DNA of 64,000 bases from Hydra vulgaris (GCF_038396675.1 NC_088922.1:3116001-3180000); one strand, 5' to 3'; shown: positions 1 through 10,744, counted from the first letter of the stretch. A program made the numbers and translations. The notes: generated by a model from the letters alone, not told the origin.

Positions 1-905
1 GAAGAGTTACATAGCCACTATCAAAGAGGCACAAGCAAAAACCTATAAGAAAAGTCATGAAGATCCAGCAATTATCATCCTAGGAAGGAAACAATATAAC
101 ACAGGTGTACATCTACACCAGTCTAACAGATGAAGAAGGGGTTTGAGGCTGGTTAGCAGAAATATTCTGCTTACCCCTAAAGTCTTTGCCTAGGAGAGAC
201 AGTATTACAAGACAGTATCTGGATCCAGTTAACATCTGTCAAAATGAGTAATTTTATTGAGATACCATATCTAGCTTTTACTCAATCAAGAGCCCCAAGG
301 CAGGGGACTTTTAGCTGGATGCAGTTAACATCTGCCCAAGATGAGTATTTTTATCGAAGACACCATTCAAACTTTATTCAACCAAGAGCCCCAAGGTAGG
401 GGATTTTTAGCCTTTGCCTAAAAAAGTACACTTTACAAGGCAGTAGGGCATGGGGCAAGTAGTACTAAGTTACATACTACCAGTAGCAGGGTGATTGTGA
501 TGATTCTGAACTTGACCTGACCTAGAGTAATCAAAAGGCGCTACTTCCTGCAAATAGTATCTTGGTATTGACATTAATATTGGGCATGATATTTTAAAAA
601 TCCATTAGGAAAAATATTACATCTAACAAAATACTAGAGATAAGGGTGAGTGTAGGTTTTATAGTTGGAGTTTATAGTTAGTTAATGAGCTCACACTGCA
701 TCAAAACAGATTTAAATATTTAAACATAATACATACATACACAAAGTAATTTACGGGTGAGCCAACAGCGCGTCAGAGGTTCAGACAGAACACAAACATA
801 CAGATAGCAACTTTTGGGTGAGTCAACACCATGCCAGAGGTTTAAACACAACACAAACATACATATAAAGTAGATTAAAGGTGAGCTAAAACAGTAACTA
901 AGGCA
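1..905 (-). repeat. Interspersed repeat, copy 1 (5' part of a non-LTR family)
   Basis: From about position 50 to 870 this stretch matches 43040-43640 in the same order and orientation. Shared words include AGTCTTTGCCTAGGAG, GCTGGATGCAGTTAACATCT and GGTTCAGACAGAACACA. The right part holds degenerate units of about 60 bp that read on the minus strand as CVLSEPLTRCWLTRK-like peptides. At 41840-43114 the matching repeat is directly followed on the minus strand by endonuclease-RT linker and RT sequence, so this is inferred to be the upstream part of that non-LTR family. Only this half is present; the rest would lie left of the window. No gene is seen. Confidence 0.6.
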
Positions 906-1467
906 CCTCCAACTATATAAAAAACACAAAAAAAAAAAAAATTTTTATGTGTATATTTCTATAGGCATACCCTATAGTACTGATGACAGGAAGCAAACTC
1001 CCTCCAGCCTTTAGAAAGCGACTGGTTATTCCCAGTCTCTAATCATTGCAATTTTTTACAAAGCATCCTTATTCGACATAAGAATAATTATTGCAACTTT
1101 GTCAGAAGTGAATTAGTTTAAAAAAATATAAATATATATGCCAGTATTTAATAATAGTAATGCTTAAACTTAATTAAGTATACTTAAAAAAAAACACACA
1201 AAAAAACAAAGAGTTTTTTTAACTTTTATTAAAAATTAAAAAATAAATAACAATTAATAATTAATAATAATAAAGAAATATGATTGTTTTATAAAATTTT
1301 CGATTTGGTTATATAAGTATTTGGTTAAATTAGTGTAGCATTAAATATACCAGAACTGTGCCAAAATCTTGTATTTTACAAAACAAGGTTCTTGCGAATA
1401 AATTAACTACTGCATATCTGGACAAATAAGAGAAAGAGAGAGAATAAATAGCAGAGGCACAAGTTTT
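906..1467. other. AT-rich spacer, nothing recognised
   Basis: Poly-A and poly-T rich sequence with no coding signal, terminal repeats or RNA-like structure that I can support. Confidence 0.5.
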
Positions 1468-1803
1468 ATGAAACAAATCAATAATACCTTTATGTTAAAC
1501 AAATTTACAAGAACTAAGATTAGCTTTCAATTCTATTCAAACTTTTTCAAGCTTTTAAACGAAATAATTATGCTTAAAAAAAAAAAAAAAAATTACAAAA
1601 AATTATCCACAACCCTGGTTAGACATTACCTAAACAAACTGATCATAGAAAGAAAGGCCATAACTTTATGGATAAAATCACACATTTTTTTAAACTATGA
1701 TGATGTTATTGGTAAAGGCACAGATGAGATATTTAAAACTAGATCAACTTTTTGGATTAAAAACTGGATCAACTTTTATAATGATCTGCCAGATAAGGCA
1801 TAG
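1468..1803 (+). CDS. Short unrecognised ORF (111 codons)
   Basis: Open frame from ATG to stop encoding a lysine- and asparagine-rich peptide, with a more complex C-terminal half (LVRHYLNKLIIERKAI, then KTRSTFWIKNWINFYNDLP). It is not recognised. The first half contains a run of lysines from a poly-A tract and looks non-genic. The tryptophan-rich C-terminal part is less AT-driven and could be an exon or transposon remnant. No neighbouring splice site or partner frame was convincing. It may simply be a chance ORF. Confidence 0.2.
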   Translation: MKQINNTFMLNKFTRTKISFQFYSNFFKLLNEIIMLKKKKKNYKKLSTTLVRHYLNKLIIERKAITLWIKSHIFLNYDDVIGKGTDEIFKTRSTFWIKNWINFYNDLPDKA

Positions 1804-1928
1804 CTTATTCAATGCTAAATAAGCTATGCTTCAATGAGTCATGGTACAGACATGTCCTAAAAAATTAATGCTAAGCAATTTTTATTAAAACAATAACTAG
1901 AAATGCAAAACAATTTGGGCACCATGGT

Positions 1929-2046
1929 GTCTATTTTAAAATCTACTTTTACACCAGGTGTAATTTTACACCAGGTAAGTTTTACACCAGGTGTAATTTT
2001 ACACCAGGTCTATCTACACCAAATGTCTATTTTAAAATCTACTTTT
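1929..2046. repeat. Tandem and flanking duplication (TTTTACACCAGGTGTAA)
   Basis: Two copies of a 33-bp unit built from TTTTACACCAGGTGTAA (period 1947 to 1980) lie between two copies of GTCTATTTTAAAATCTACTT (1929 and 2025). ACACCAGGTGT is itself palindromic. Confidence 0.7.
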
Positions 2047-2303
2047 TTAAAACAATTAGTCTCCAGGTTAGATTTAAAAAATAAAACTGTATTGCCGTAT
2101 AAATTTTGCTACAGATTTTTTGCCAAAATCAACCATTCTCATTAATGTTGAAAATAAAATATTGCAGAATCAATATCTACTGAAGTATCCAATTAAGTGA
2201 TTAATATAGTTAAGATGACTTAGACTTAAGATTTTCAGATAAAAATATGTGTCAATAACTTGTTTAAACAAGAATCAATTGTTAGAAATATTTTATTTTT
2301 TTG

Positions 2304-2393
2304 TTGTGCTGTCTAAAAAATTCATTAATTCTCAATGGATACTTGAAAATTGAAATATCCATTAAGAATTAACTAATTTTTCAGACAACACAA
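2304..2393. repeat. Short hairpin element
   Basis: Inverted repeat with about 43-bp arms. TTGTGCTGTCTAAAAAATTC on the left pairs with the complement of the right end, which reads TTGTGTTGTCTGAAAAATTA; arms are roughly 88% identical with almost no loop. It is bounded on the right by a microsatellite. Probably a small foldback MITE. Confidence 0.7.
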
Positions 2394-2396
2394 TGT

Positions 2397-2530
2397 ATAT
2401 TGTACATACATACACACATGTATGTATGCATGCATGTATGTATGTATGTATGTATGTATGTATGTATGTATGTATGTATGTATGTATATATGTATGTATG
2501 TATATATGTATGTTTGTATGTACACACATG
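2397..2530. repeat. (ATGT)n microsatellite
   Basis: About 25 copies of ATGT/TGTA with a few interruptions. It generates spurious frames on both strands. Confidence 0.95.
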
Positions 2531-3115
2531 TACTCTCGAGTTCTTAATAAAAGATTGGGGGGGGGGATGCTTATTAGTTTTTGGAAAATTTTCCCACCCA
2601 CTTTAAGCTTATTAAGACCCATTTGGTACTTTTACTTGTTGTCAACAAAAACTTTTTATCTCAAAACTAAATAAAAAACCAGTGAAAATTGGCCTTAAAA
2701 ATTAGAAAATAATTCTTTTATTCACTGATAAAAACAAAAACTTTCAGTATAAACAGGTTTTAAAAATTGCTAACCTAGTAAATCTTAATATGTTGAAAAT
2801 GAGTGTTTTTTTATTTCTCACCAAAATATAAAACTTATATCAATATATTAAATCCTATTGAAATTACGAAAAACCAGCTGTTAGAAAATGCACATTTGAC
2901 TGCAAGCCACACTAGAATTAAATAGTTTTGAGCATATTTTGCAAAAAAGATTAGTTCATATTTATAAGCTGAAATTAAAAAAAAAAACTTATATTGTAAT
3001 ATAAAAAAATCCCTCTCGCCTCCTTTGTATTAAGGACTTGAGAAATTTAACAAGTTGCATCAGGTTCATAATTCTGAATCATTAACAAAATATTATACTA
3101 AAGTTAATACTTCAC
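2531..3115. other. AT-rich region downstream of the THOC1 exon
   Basis: On the minus strand this follows the THOC1 reading frame and would be its intron or 3' flank. Translating it gives no continuation of THOC1. A poly-G run lies at 2556-2565. No other feature is recognised. Confidence 0.5.
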
Positions 3116-3928
3116 CTCTGAAATATTGGTATTTATTAGATTCCAACCTTCTTTGGTGTAACACTTTGAAGGATTAACAAAATAGTCTTGTAAAGTCCAA
3201 AATTTTATGTAAAGATTATAATCAACTGGATTGTTTACTAACTCTCTATCCTCTACTGAATCATTTGGTTGAATTTCATCAAAATCTAACTTTTCTGTTT
3301 TAAAAAGTGTCACATTTTCAAGATGAAAATTACTCATTAAATTTAATGCAGATTTTTCTTCAACAGGAAAAAGTTGAGCAAGAAAAAGTTGAATTCTTCC
3401 ACAAAATACCGTATTTTGTGATTTTGACAATCTACGTAACATATCATTGCACATTCTTAACAAATGATTTTTTCCTGTACTAAAAAATGGTTCTGCATTC
3501 CATATTGAAACATTTTTCTCAATGTATTTGAACATTTTTTCACAATCACACAACGTCATTGTGTCAAATATATCACTAAGCAACAAAATAGGAAGATTTT
3601 TTGTACAAAACTGTTCTTTTGCATGAATAATGACATAATCTAAAAGCTCTTCATACTGAGATATGCACTTATCCATTTCCTTCTCAGAAATATCATTTTT
3701 ATCGCTATGGTGGAGATGATTATTACTAGCATATAAAATTTTACCTAAGGTTACTCGAAACGCTTGATCAGTAGCAAGCCTACAATCATTTTCAACTCCT
3801 TCATATTTTAAAAATAACTTCGAAATTGCTTCTGTTGTATATGGTTTGCTTTTAATAGAAATACAATCTATAACTTCATTTTGCATTGATAAGAAATCGA
3901 AATTATGACTATCAATAGAAACTACCAT
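3116..3928 (-). CDS. THOC1: THO complex subunit 1, N-terminal part
   Basis: The minus-strand frame runs open from ATG at 3928 to a stop at 3104 and is clearly THOC1, the TREX/THO subunit that couples transcription elongation to nuclear mRNA export. Recognised conserved stretches are DQAFR (about residue 54), the segment from about 150 to 185 with NHLLRMCNDMLRRLSKSQ and FCGRIQLFLAQLFP, the downstream LENVTLF, and PVDYNLYIKFWTLQDYF near residue 240. Family members are about 600-650 residues, so only the N-terminal 40% is here. The likeness ends at GWNLINTNISE, where CAGAG|GTGAAG resembles a splice donor (exon end 3116). No later exon is visible to position 1. It may be a large first coding exon followed by a long intron, or a 3'-truncated retrocopy, since vertebrate homologues split this portion into several exons. 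Homology is certain; functional status is not. Confidence 0.88.
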
Positions 3929-4140
3929 TTTGGAGAATTCAGAAATGATTAATCATTATGTTAATTTGTATCATAAATATTGAAAGCAAACTTGCATTCT
4001 CAATATTTAGTTTAGTCAGAGTAGAAACATGGAAAATGAAATGAAAAGCTCCGAGATTGATTGTCCTTCGCGTCCGCTCACGGGAACTTACTAACGGCTC
4101 ATAGCTTGACGGGAATACCATGTTCACACTAGCGACTCTT
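3929..4140 (-). promoter_or_regulatory. Possible 5' flank of the THOC1 gene
   Basis: Immediately upstream of the THOC1 start (minus strand), 4060-4115 is distinctly richer in G and C than its surroundings (CGCGTCCGCTCACGGGAAC), as often seen at animal promoters and 5' UTRs. Location and composition are the only evidence. Confidence 0.3.
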
Positions 4141-4590
4141 AACTATTAGTCAGTTTTGTTATATATTTGCAATTAAGTATTATTAGAAATTAGATTAACT
4201 GTAAATTTATTATGGATTTAAACCTAATTTTCAGAAAGTGACCCTAGGTACAGTTCAAAAAAAGTTTATAGTACTAAAGGCCGCTAATTTTTAAACCCTT
4301 CTATTTATGGAACTTTTTTAGTATAAGTCAATATACTTATACTAATAAAAAGTAACTAGTATTTTTTTTTTTAACAATATAACAATACATAAACTTGGTA
4401 TCTGAAAGAAGATCCAAAAGATCTTGTCGTCAGAACCATATAAAATATATCAAACGTGTATATATAATATAATAAAAATACAATTGATTTAATAATTATT
4501 AACAATTTAGAATAAACAAAAACAGAAAATAATTTTACATTTCAAAAATATTTATATATATTGTCAGTAGAAAGAATAAAGTTTTTTAAT
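4141..4590. other. AT-rich spacer
   Basis: No gene, RNA or repeat boundary recognised between the THOC1 upstream region and the 3' end of the retrotransposon. Confidence 0.5.
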
Positions 4591-6245
4591 TTAGTTAAAA
4601 ACAGAAAACGAAATTGACAAATCAAAATTTAGAACAACAATTTTGTTCCATAAATACGGTGCTCGATAGTTTATGCAAAATTGATTAAACTTTGTTTGAC
4701 AAAAGGGTTCAATTATTAAATTATTATTTCGTAAAGTATATTTGTTTATAGCTTTATGGGTAAAAAGATCTTTAAAAATGAACAATGGTTGTTCACTTTT
4801 ACAACGAAACATAAAACATAAAATATTATAGACATTGAGTTCGTAAACGTGCTTTAACGTTTTTAAATAAAATATTAGAATGAGAAAAACGATTTTCAAA
4901 ACATATTAAAGGCATTGCGTGTTTCTGACGATGGTAGAGATTTCGTAACTTACTTTTAGAGGTACTTCCCCAAACAATATTGGCATAATTTATATAGCTA
5001 TGAATAAATGAGTTGTAGAGTTGAATTAAATTTTGTTTATTTAGATAGTATCTGACCTTATATAGAATTTCAATACTTTTGACCAATTTAGTAGAAATAA
5101 AGTCAATATGATACTTCCATGTAATATTTTCATCAATGTAAATGCATAAAAATCTTGTGACCGACTCCATTTTTATTTCAATTTTATCAATGAAAAGTTT
5201 AGGTAAATTATTTGGTAAAAAACGCTTTTTTGCGAGGGAGTGGAAAAGGATCCGTTTTGTTTTGTCAATGTTTAAAGTTAATTTGTTGCACTTAAACCAG
5301 TTGGAGATGTGATTGAGTTCTTTATTCATATTTGAAAAAAGCTCATAAATGTCACTGTTTGACAGAAATAAATTAGTATCGTCCGCAAAAATGATACTCA
5401 TAAGGTTAGAAGCTTTATTTAAATCATTTATATAGACTAAAAACAAAAGTGGGCCAAGAATAGAACCCTGTGGAACACCACATTTTATGTCAGTTAACTT
5501 TTCATTTTGAAAATAATCTCCATAGAAAACAAATTGTTTTCTATTTGTCAAATAACTTTTATACCATTTTATTAATTTGCCATTAATTCCATAAAATTTG
5601 AGTTTCTTAAGTAGAATTTTGTGATCGACCGTGTCGAATGCTTTTGAAAGGTCAATGAAAATACCTAGTGTATATTGTGATCTACCAAATGAATTGGAAA
5701 TTTCACGAATGAACTGTGTAATGGCTTGTTCAGTTGAACAATTTTTTTAAAACCGAATTGATTTTTATATAGAAGTTTATTTAGATTAAGGTAATTGTAT
5801 GTTCTATTGTATATAATTCTTTCTAAAATTTTCGAGAAGGTTGAAAGAACTGAGATAGGGCAATATTTACTAATATTTGATTTTTTTCCGTCTTTGTAAA
5901 TTGGAGTAACTTTAGCTATTTTTAATTGGTCGGGGAATACACCTTGCTGTATAGATGCCCTGAACATTTTATAAAGAATACATTTTAAATTTTTAAAGCA
6001 ATCTATGACTATGTTGCCATTTATTTCGTCCGCACCTGCAGCTTTGTTTCTTTTAAGAGACTTGTAAGCTCTCTCAAACTGATCAAAAGATAAGTCAGAA
6101 TATAAATTATCTATAAAAAGCGAATTATTTAAAGGCTCTAGGAAATCACTAAAAGTTTTTTCCGTAATAGAGATGTGATCGTATCAGTTTCGCCATTTTT
6201 AAACAAGTCTGGAGCCTTGAATTTGGGCATTGAGAAATTGGGCCA
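4591..6245 (-). pseudogene. Non-LTR retrotransposon reverse transcriptase, 5'-truncated
   Basis: On the minus strand, overlapping frames form one RT of the CR1/L2/jockey type. In order: a linker with SLKRNKAAGADEINGN (~6040), KIAKVTPIYKDGKKSNISKY (~5900), ERIIYNR, then FIDLSKAFDTVDHKIL (~5650), GVPQGSILGPLLFLVYINDL (~5440) and the catalytic FADDTNLF (~5390), followed by thumb motifs (LYNSFIHSYINYANIVWG, ~4990) and the C-terminal INYRAPYLWN signature near 4670. All catalytic aspartates remain. Two frameshifts break it: one in a run of seven T at about 5743 and one in a run of five T at about 4861. Upstream of about 6245 the endonuclease ORF is missing, as in typical 5'-truncated insertions. 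It lies just upstream of the THOC1 promoter side. Confidence 0.9.
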
Positions 6246-6720
6246 CAGGTACACAAACTTCCCCTAGACCTTATTGGACCGCTTTCCTTAACAAAACATG
6301 GAAAAAAAGTGTATTATTATAATTACTGATCATTGAAGTAAATACCAAAAAAAGTGTTTTTCAAAGGGGATCTACCTAATAAAATAAGTAAAACACTCCA
6401 TCTTTAATACACCGACCTAATTTTAATAACTATCTAAAGAATAATGCAGAACTATTAATAAAAAAGTTATTTTCTAACTTAACAATGAAAAATTAACAAT
6501 TTGTGTAACTACTTTATTTTATAGATTTTTGGTACTCTTTAAAAAATTCCAAAATTTTAGATTATTTGATAAAGTCTATTTTCTCAAACCAATCAACGAG
6601 AATAAGGTTCAGAGTTTAAACTGGTAATGGTAAAGCTTTGAAAAAAGCTATTTGTTAATGATAGTATCATTGTAAAAAGGGGCTGCCGAAGTTCAAATTT
6701 TTTTAAAGCTTTCTTATAGT
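6246..6720. other. Intergenic sequence, nothing recognised
   Basis: AT-rich with no supportable feature. Confidence 0.5.
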
Positions 6721-7150
6721 TTGTCAATGCAGTCTAAAGACAAGGCCTTAGATAACTTAAGAGACTCATCTGGCTGGCTTGATGACACCTTGATTGATAT
6801 AGAAAAAAGCTTGTTTTTATATCAGTTTTCTAAAATATTTGGGTTTCCAAGTTTAAAATATCTGGATGGTTTTGCATTTTTAGTTGTTTTAATTCAGGTG
6901 GTTTTTCAGAAAGTTTCAGTTTTATGCAAATGATTAATGTTAGAAAATCATATAGGGTGTTTCTAAGTAATATGTCCTAATGTTGTTTCACATTAGAAGT
7001 GTGTTCAGTTTTATGATTCACTCTTTAATAGTTTAAGTAAAGATGATGCACCATTGTTAGTGCATAGAGTTGCACATGAAAATGATTGTGATTTTTTCTT
7101 AAAAGGGAATGCAACGGTTTTGTGTAGCAGTATCAACCTAAGTTTAATTA
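6721..7150 (+). pseudogene. C48 (Ulp1/SENP-like) peptidase domain remnant
   Basis: The first frame reads SGWLDDTLIDIEKSLFLYQF then GFPSLKYLDGF. The next motif, FLQMINVRKSYRV.LSN, is where this family has the catalytic His-Trp (HWVLLSN); here the position is changed. After a frame change comes VQFYDSLFNSLSKDDAPLL, matching the family's V.VYDSL.NSL segment. This order (W-L-D/T-D, IINV..HWV..SN, YDSL) is typical of the abundant C48-like proteins of cnidarian transposons and expanded gene families. The catalytic His-Trp pair and the downstream Cys region are not preserved and frames are broken, so this is a dead fragment. Family assignment is from motif memory only. Confidence 0.5.
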
Positions 7151-8186
7151 TTTAAAAAGATAATGACATGAGGTAACATTACCTAAAATATATTGAGAAT
7201 GGTAAATTAGAGATGTTTCCTTTTGTTACTGTGTTATACTGTCATAAAAGGTGTGCCTTTAATACTATCATTGTTGTGAATGTATCCTATTATTTCTGCT
7301 GGTTTTTGTTTTTGTTTTTGTTTTTATGACTTATTTAAATATTTAAATTCAATCAATAAGCATAAATATGTTTTTTTGTTTTTTATTATTGATTTGTTTA
7401 TGTACCTTATGTTTTGGTTAATATTTAGAAAGTTCATTACTTATTTTATTTTTGTAAGTGCTTTATAGATATCTAAAGTTATACAATTTGCTAATTTAGG
7501 TCAACTATTGCTTGTTCTTTCTTTTGTTATTGGCAAGATGATTTGTTTTGCTCACTTTGCAGTTGTTTTTTTCTTACTATCATCAGTTATTCATTTTATT
7601 AACTAGGGTTATCGATATAAGATATAGTTAATAGGTTAGTAGGTACAGTTATTAAAGTCAGTTTTTTATATACATACATTTGTTGCAGTTGCAGTTAAGT
7701 ATAGCTAATATTACAACTACACCAAAAGTAGTATTTAAAAATATGGCTATGTAATTTTTAATTATAATGAGATATTTGATCAATTTTTTTATAGAATATT
7801 GTGAATAAAATTGACTATTCTGGCATGTTGATGCCATGGCTCAAGTTGATTGAAAAAATACAAAGTTGCTTTGTATTTTTTCAATCAACTTAATGTGTTG
7901 ATAATAGGAATCAGTACAATTAGCGTAATTTTATATGCAGTAGTTAAATAATAATATCATCACGCATGAATAAATCTGTGGCGAGAAATTTTGGTTATAA
8001 AATAATGAAAGTAATTTTTTCATAAAAAAAAATATGCTAGCTAAAAATTCAATTCCTTTTTTTTAAAAACAGTGCATAGAAACATTTAGTTTTGACTTTA
8101 TTTAAAGATGCCATTTTTGTGTAATAAAAACATGCTCAAATTACCCAGTGTTTTTTATTGAAATTATCTTGTTTAAAGTCCTAATA
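7151..8186. other. AT-rich spacer with one hairpin
   Basis: No gene. A perfect hairpin at 7843-7891 is listed separately. The T-rich frame around 7280-7468 encodes only Phe/Tyr/Ile-rich low-complexity sequence and is regarded as chance. Confidence 0.5.
7843..7891. repeat. Perfect 23-bp hairpin
   Basis: AAGTTGATTGAAAAAATACA AAG is followed by a 3-nt loop and its exact reverse complement. Confidence 0.9.
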
Positions 8187-9806
8187 CAGCGGAGAAAATA
8201 GAATTAGCCTCACCTTTATTTTTTGTTCTAATTTAACAAAAATTGCTGGTAAATAATTATGAAATCTACTTTATTTCTTGTTACTTCTACTACAACTAAA
8301 AAGTTTATAAATTGGTATGCTTAATTAATTCCAAATGGAAAAAAAATTAAAAATATTCAATTTGTGGAGAAAATAGAATTAGCCTCATTAGCGTTATATA
8401 CAAAAAATAAAGAAAATATTTTGTTTTTTCGCTCATTTAGTATTTAGTATAGCTTCCTGAATTTTTAATGACTTCAAATATGCGGTTTGACATACTAGTC
8501 ACAAGATTTTGGATAGTTTCTATAGATATTTCATTCCAAGCTTCTCTGATACGAGTTTTCAGCTCCAAAGTGCATTCAAATTGCTTACCATTTTCATAAA
8601 CCTTTCTAGAAAGTATTCCCCATAGATTTTCAATTGGGTTAAGGTCTGGACTACGTGCGGGCCATTCCATTACGTGAATATTTTTTTCTCTAAACCAAGC
8701 TTTTGTAAGCTTTGAATTATGGATAGTAGCATTATCTTGTTGGAAAGTGAAAGTTTCACCCATCAATTCCTCACCATGTTCAAGTAAACTTATTTCTAAT
8801 AAGTCAATGGAGTCCTGTGAATTCATTTTTGTTGAAATCCATGCCAGTGGAAGTTTTCCAGCAAAGGAAAAAGCCCCCCAAACCATAACATTTCCACCCC
8901 CAAAGTTACGACTCATCCGAGTTTCTTTCTCTTTTCGAAGATCGTGCCAGTAATATTGATAGCCATCAGGACCATCTAGATTGAACTTTTTTTCATCACT
9001 GAAGAGAACTTGATGCCACTCTTCTTGCCAAGACATGTGTTCTTTCGCAAATTGTAATCTAACTTTTTTATGACGAGCAGTAAGTTTTGGTTTTGGTTTA
9101 CGCTTTTTCCAAACTGTGTTTGGATCTTCATGTAAGATTTGTCTCACACGTTGAACAGATACAGGTAATTGTAAATCAGCACGAATTTGAGATGCAGTCA
9201 TGTGCTGAGCAGCAGCACGACGTACAATAACTCGTTTAGTACGATTATCAATTTTACGTTTGCCACCACTTCCCTTATAGGCTCCATAATTAACGCCAAT
9301 CTTGAAGTAATTGTTAACCACTTTTGGAGATCTTTTAATTTTCTTTGCAATTTCCCGATTAGATAAGCCTGTATCTTTGTATGCTTTGATTACTGCTAAT
9401 TCTTCATTTGTTAAACGCTTACCACGTCCCATTTCAAATAAAGGTATCAAAAACCAAATGTTAAAAACTTTATGAGCACTGATTTCACAGTCTTTGTTTA
9501 ACTTACAAATAATAATAAAAAACTAACTCACAAATGCGTATCACCAGATCAAAATATACAAGTAAACTGAAAATAATTATTGATGAGGCTAATTCTATTT
9601 GTTACCGCAAATATCAAGTATTATACATTTTATGGTTTTATCAAATGTTCCGCAATTTAATTATGCTATATTATAATCTAAAAAGTTGTTATTTGTAACA
9701 GTAATTATATGTGTGTGGATACAAAAGTTGTACCGCACAAACTTGTTTACAGATTTACAAAATATTGGATCAGCACATGGTGAGGCTAATTCTATTTTCT
9801 CCGCTG
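8187..9806 (-). mobile_element. Tc1-type DNA transposon, complete (1,620 bp)
   Basis: The ends are inverted copies of CAGCGGAGAAAATAGAATTA (28 bp shared) and are flanked on both sides by TA (8185-8186 and 9807-9808), the target duplication of Tc1/mariner elements. A second copy of the terminal motif lies inside each end (8366-8387 and about 9584-9606), giving the IR/DR arrangement with two transposase-binding repeats per end about 180-200 bp apart. The single gene inside is open over its full length. Terminal repeats are almost identical, indicating a recent insertion. Confidence 0.95.
8437..9432 (-). CDS. Tc1-family DD34E transposase, intact
   Basis: The frame is open from 9450, but the family start is most likely MGRGKRLTNEELAVIKAY at 9432, giving about 331 residues, normal for Tc1. 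The N-terminal half has the paired-like helix-turn-helix region (GLSNREIAKKIKRSPKVVNN; second HTH near MTASQIRADLQLPVSVQRVR). The catalytic core shows VLFSDEKKFNLDG (first Asp), GGGNVMVWGAFS, FQQDNATIHNS (second Asp) and RSPDLNPIENLWG, with exactly 34 residues between the second Asp and the Glu, hence DD34E. It cuts and pastes the element by binding the repeated terminal motifs. No stop or frameshift is seen, so the protein could be active. Confidence 0.95.
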   Translation of the reverse strand: MGRGKRLTNEELAVIKAYKDTGLSNREIAKKIKRSPKVVNNYFKIGVNYGAYKGSGGKRKIDNRTKRVIVRRAAAQHMTASQIRADLQLPVSVQRVRQILHEDPNTVWKKRKPKPKLTARHKKVRLQFAKEHMSWQEEWHQVLFSDEKKFNLDGPDGYQYYWHDLRKEKETRMSRNFGGGNVMVWGAFSFAGKLPLAWISTKMNSQDSIDLLEISLLEHGEELMGETFTFQQDNATIHNSKLTKAWFREKNIHVMEWPARSPDLNPIENLWGILSRKVYENGKQFECTLELKTRIREAWNEISIETIQNLVTSMSNRIFEVIKNSGSYTKY

Positions 9807-10023
9807 TATAGCAGTAGTTTTAATTGCTTTTTGAAGAAAAACAAAAATTAGTAAAAAATTTTAATATTTTAACAGTACTAAATATTATTCTGTAATTTAG
9901 ATTCAAAAAATTTGAATTTTTAGCGTTCAAAGGTTTGAATTCATAAATTTGAAAAAAAAAAAAAAAACTAGCTTTTTTGTTTGTTTTTTTTTTCTCGCGA
10001 AAAACAAAGTAAAAATATAGAAT
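9807..10023. other. Spacer between Tc1 element and minisatellite
   Basis: AT-rich, with an A-run at 9951-9967; no feature recognised. Confidence 0.4.
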
Positions 10024-10213
10024 AACATAGTAGTATTGTTTCTTCGCGAAAAACATAGTAGTATTGTTTCTTCGCGAAAAACATAGTAGTATTGTTTCTT
10101 CGCGAATAACGTAGTAGTATTGTTTCTTCGCGAAAAACATAGTAGTATTGTTTCTTCGTGAAAAACATAGTAGTATTGTTTCTTCGTGAATAACATAGTA
10201 GTATTGTTTCAAC
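10024..10213. repeat. 28-bp minisatellite containing TTCGCGAA
   Basis: Seven copies at exact 28-bp spacing (CATAGTAGTATTGTTTCTTC GCGAAAAA type), each with the palindrome TTCGCGAA or its TTCGTGAA variant. Because 28 is not a multiple of three, all frames repeat the same peptides out of phase (CFSRRNNTT, FAKKQYYYV). Confidence 0.95.
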
Positions 10214-10346
10214 AAAAAGTGGCTTAAAATTTGATCTTTTAATGATATGTTTTCTTAAAAAAAATCATTATACATCAAAAATTAGTTCTAATTATCAGGT
10301 TGGTATTTTTTTTACTTAAATAATGTTTTTTTTTTTAGCTAATTTA

Positions 10347-10500
10347 AAGTGCTCATATTTCCAAGTGGTCTGGGTAATATGAGCACTTTTGCTTCTTTTT
10401 TAAAATCTCTGTGTTTTTTAAGAAAATATTTTAGGTGCCCAAATATCAAATTGGATCATAAGTTAAGATTCCTAAAAATTGTTTATTCGCAAAAACTCTG
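10347..10500. repeat. Left part of a small host MITE cut by the Harbinger element
   Basis: GGGTAATATGAGCAC at about 10372 reappears in inverse orientation at 17209-17223 (GTGCTCATATTACCC). Taking the Harbinger element out joins these as a sequence of roughly 190 bp with short inverted ends, so a MITE-like host is plausible. A further inverted GTGCTCATATT lies at 10351. Confidence 0.4.
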
Positions 10501-10680
10501 GGTGCTTATTCACAACTTTTCCGTAACTCTTGCGTAGCTGAGCAAAAGTTATGAAAAACTTACGCAAACTATTTTTTGCGTAACTATTTGGTATTCACAA
10601 CTTTTTCGTAGCGTTTGCGTAAAGTTAAGGTTGCGCATGAGTTACGCAAAACTTACGCAAAAACTTACGCAAATATTTAA
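10501..10680. promoter_or_regulatory. Left subterminal TTGCGTAA/TTACGCAA repeats
   Basis: About eight copies of the 8-mer or one-mismatch variants in 180 bp, in both orientations, mirrored at 16920-17161. Such clustered subterminal words are the usual binding sites of the Myb-like protein and transposase in Harbinger elements. The binding role is inference. Confidence 0.6.
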
Positions 10681-10744
10681 AAACTATTTGTATAGAATAA
10701 GTAGTTAGTATTACTAAATTCTTTTGTTTTGATAGGTATCTACT

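Noticed and set aside
3939-4127. Upstream ORF as an extra THOC1 exon
   Set aside because: Translation does not resemble the THOC1 N-terminus and the main frame already starts with an aligned Met.
10024-10213. CRISPR array
   Set aside because: Tandem units have no variable spacers, and the context is an animal genome.
9820-10215. Repeat proteins with CFSRRNNTT and AKKQYYYV
   Set aside because: Generated by the 28-bp minisatellite in three frames.
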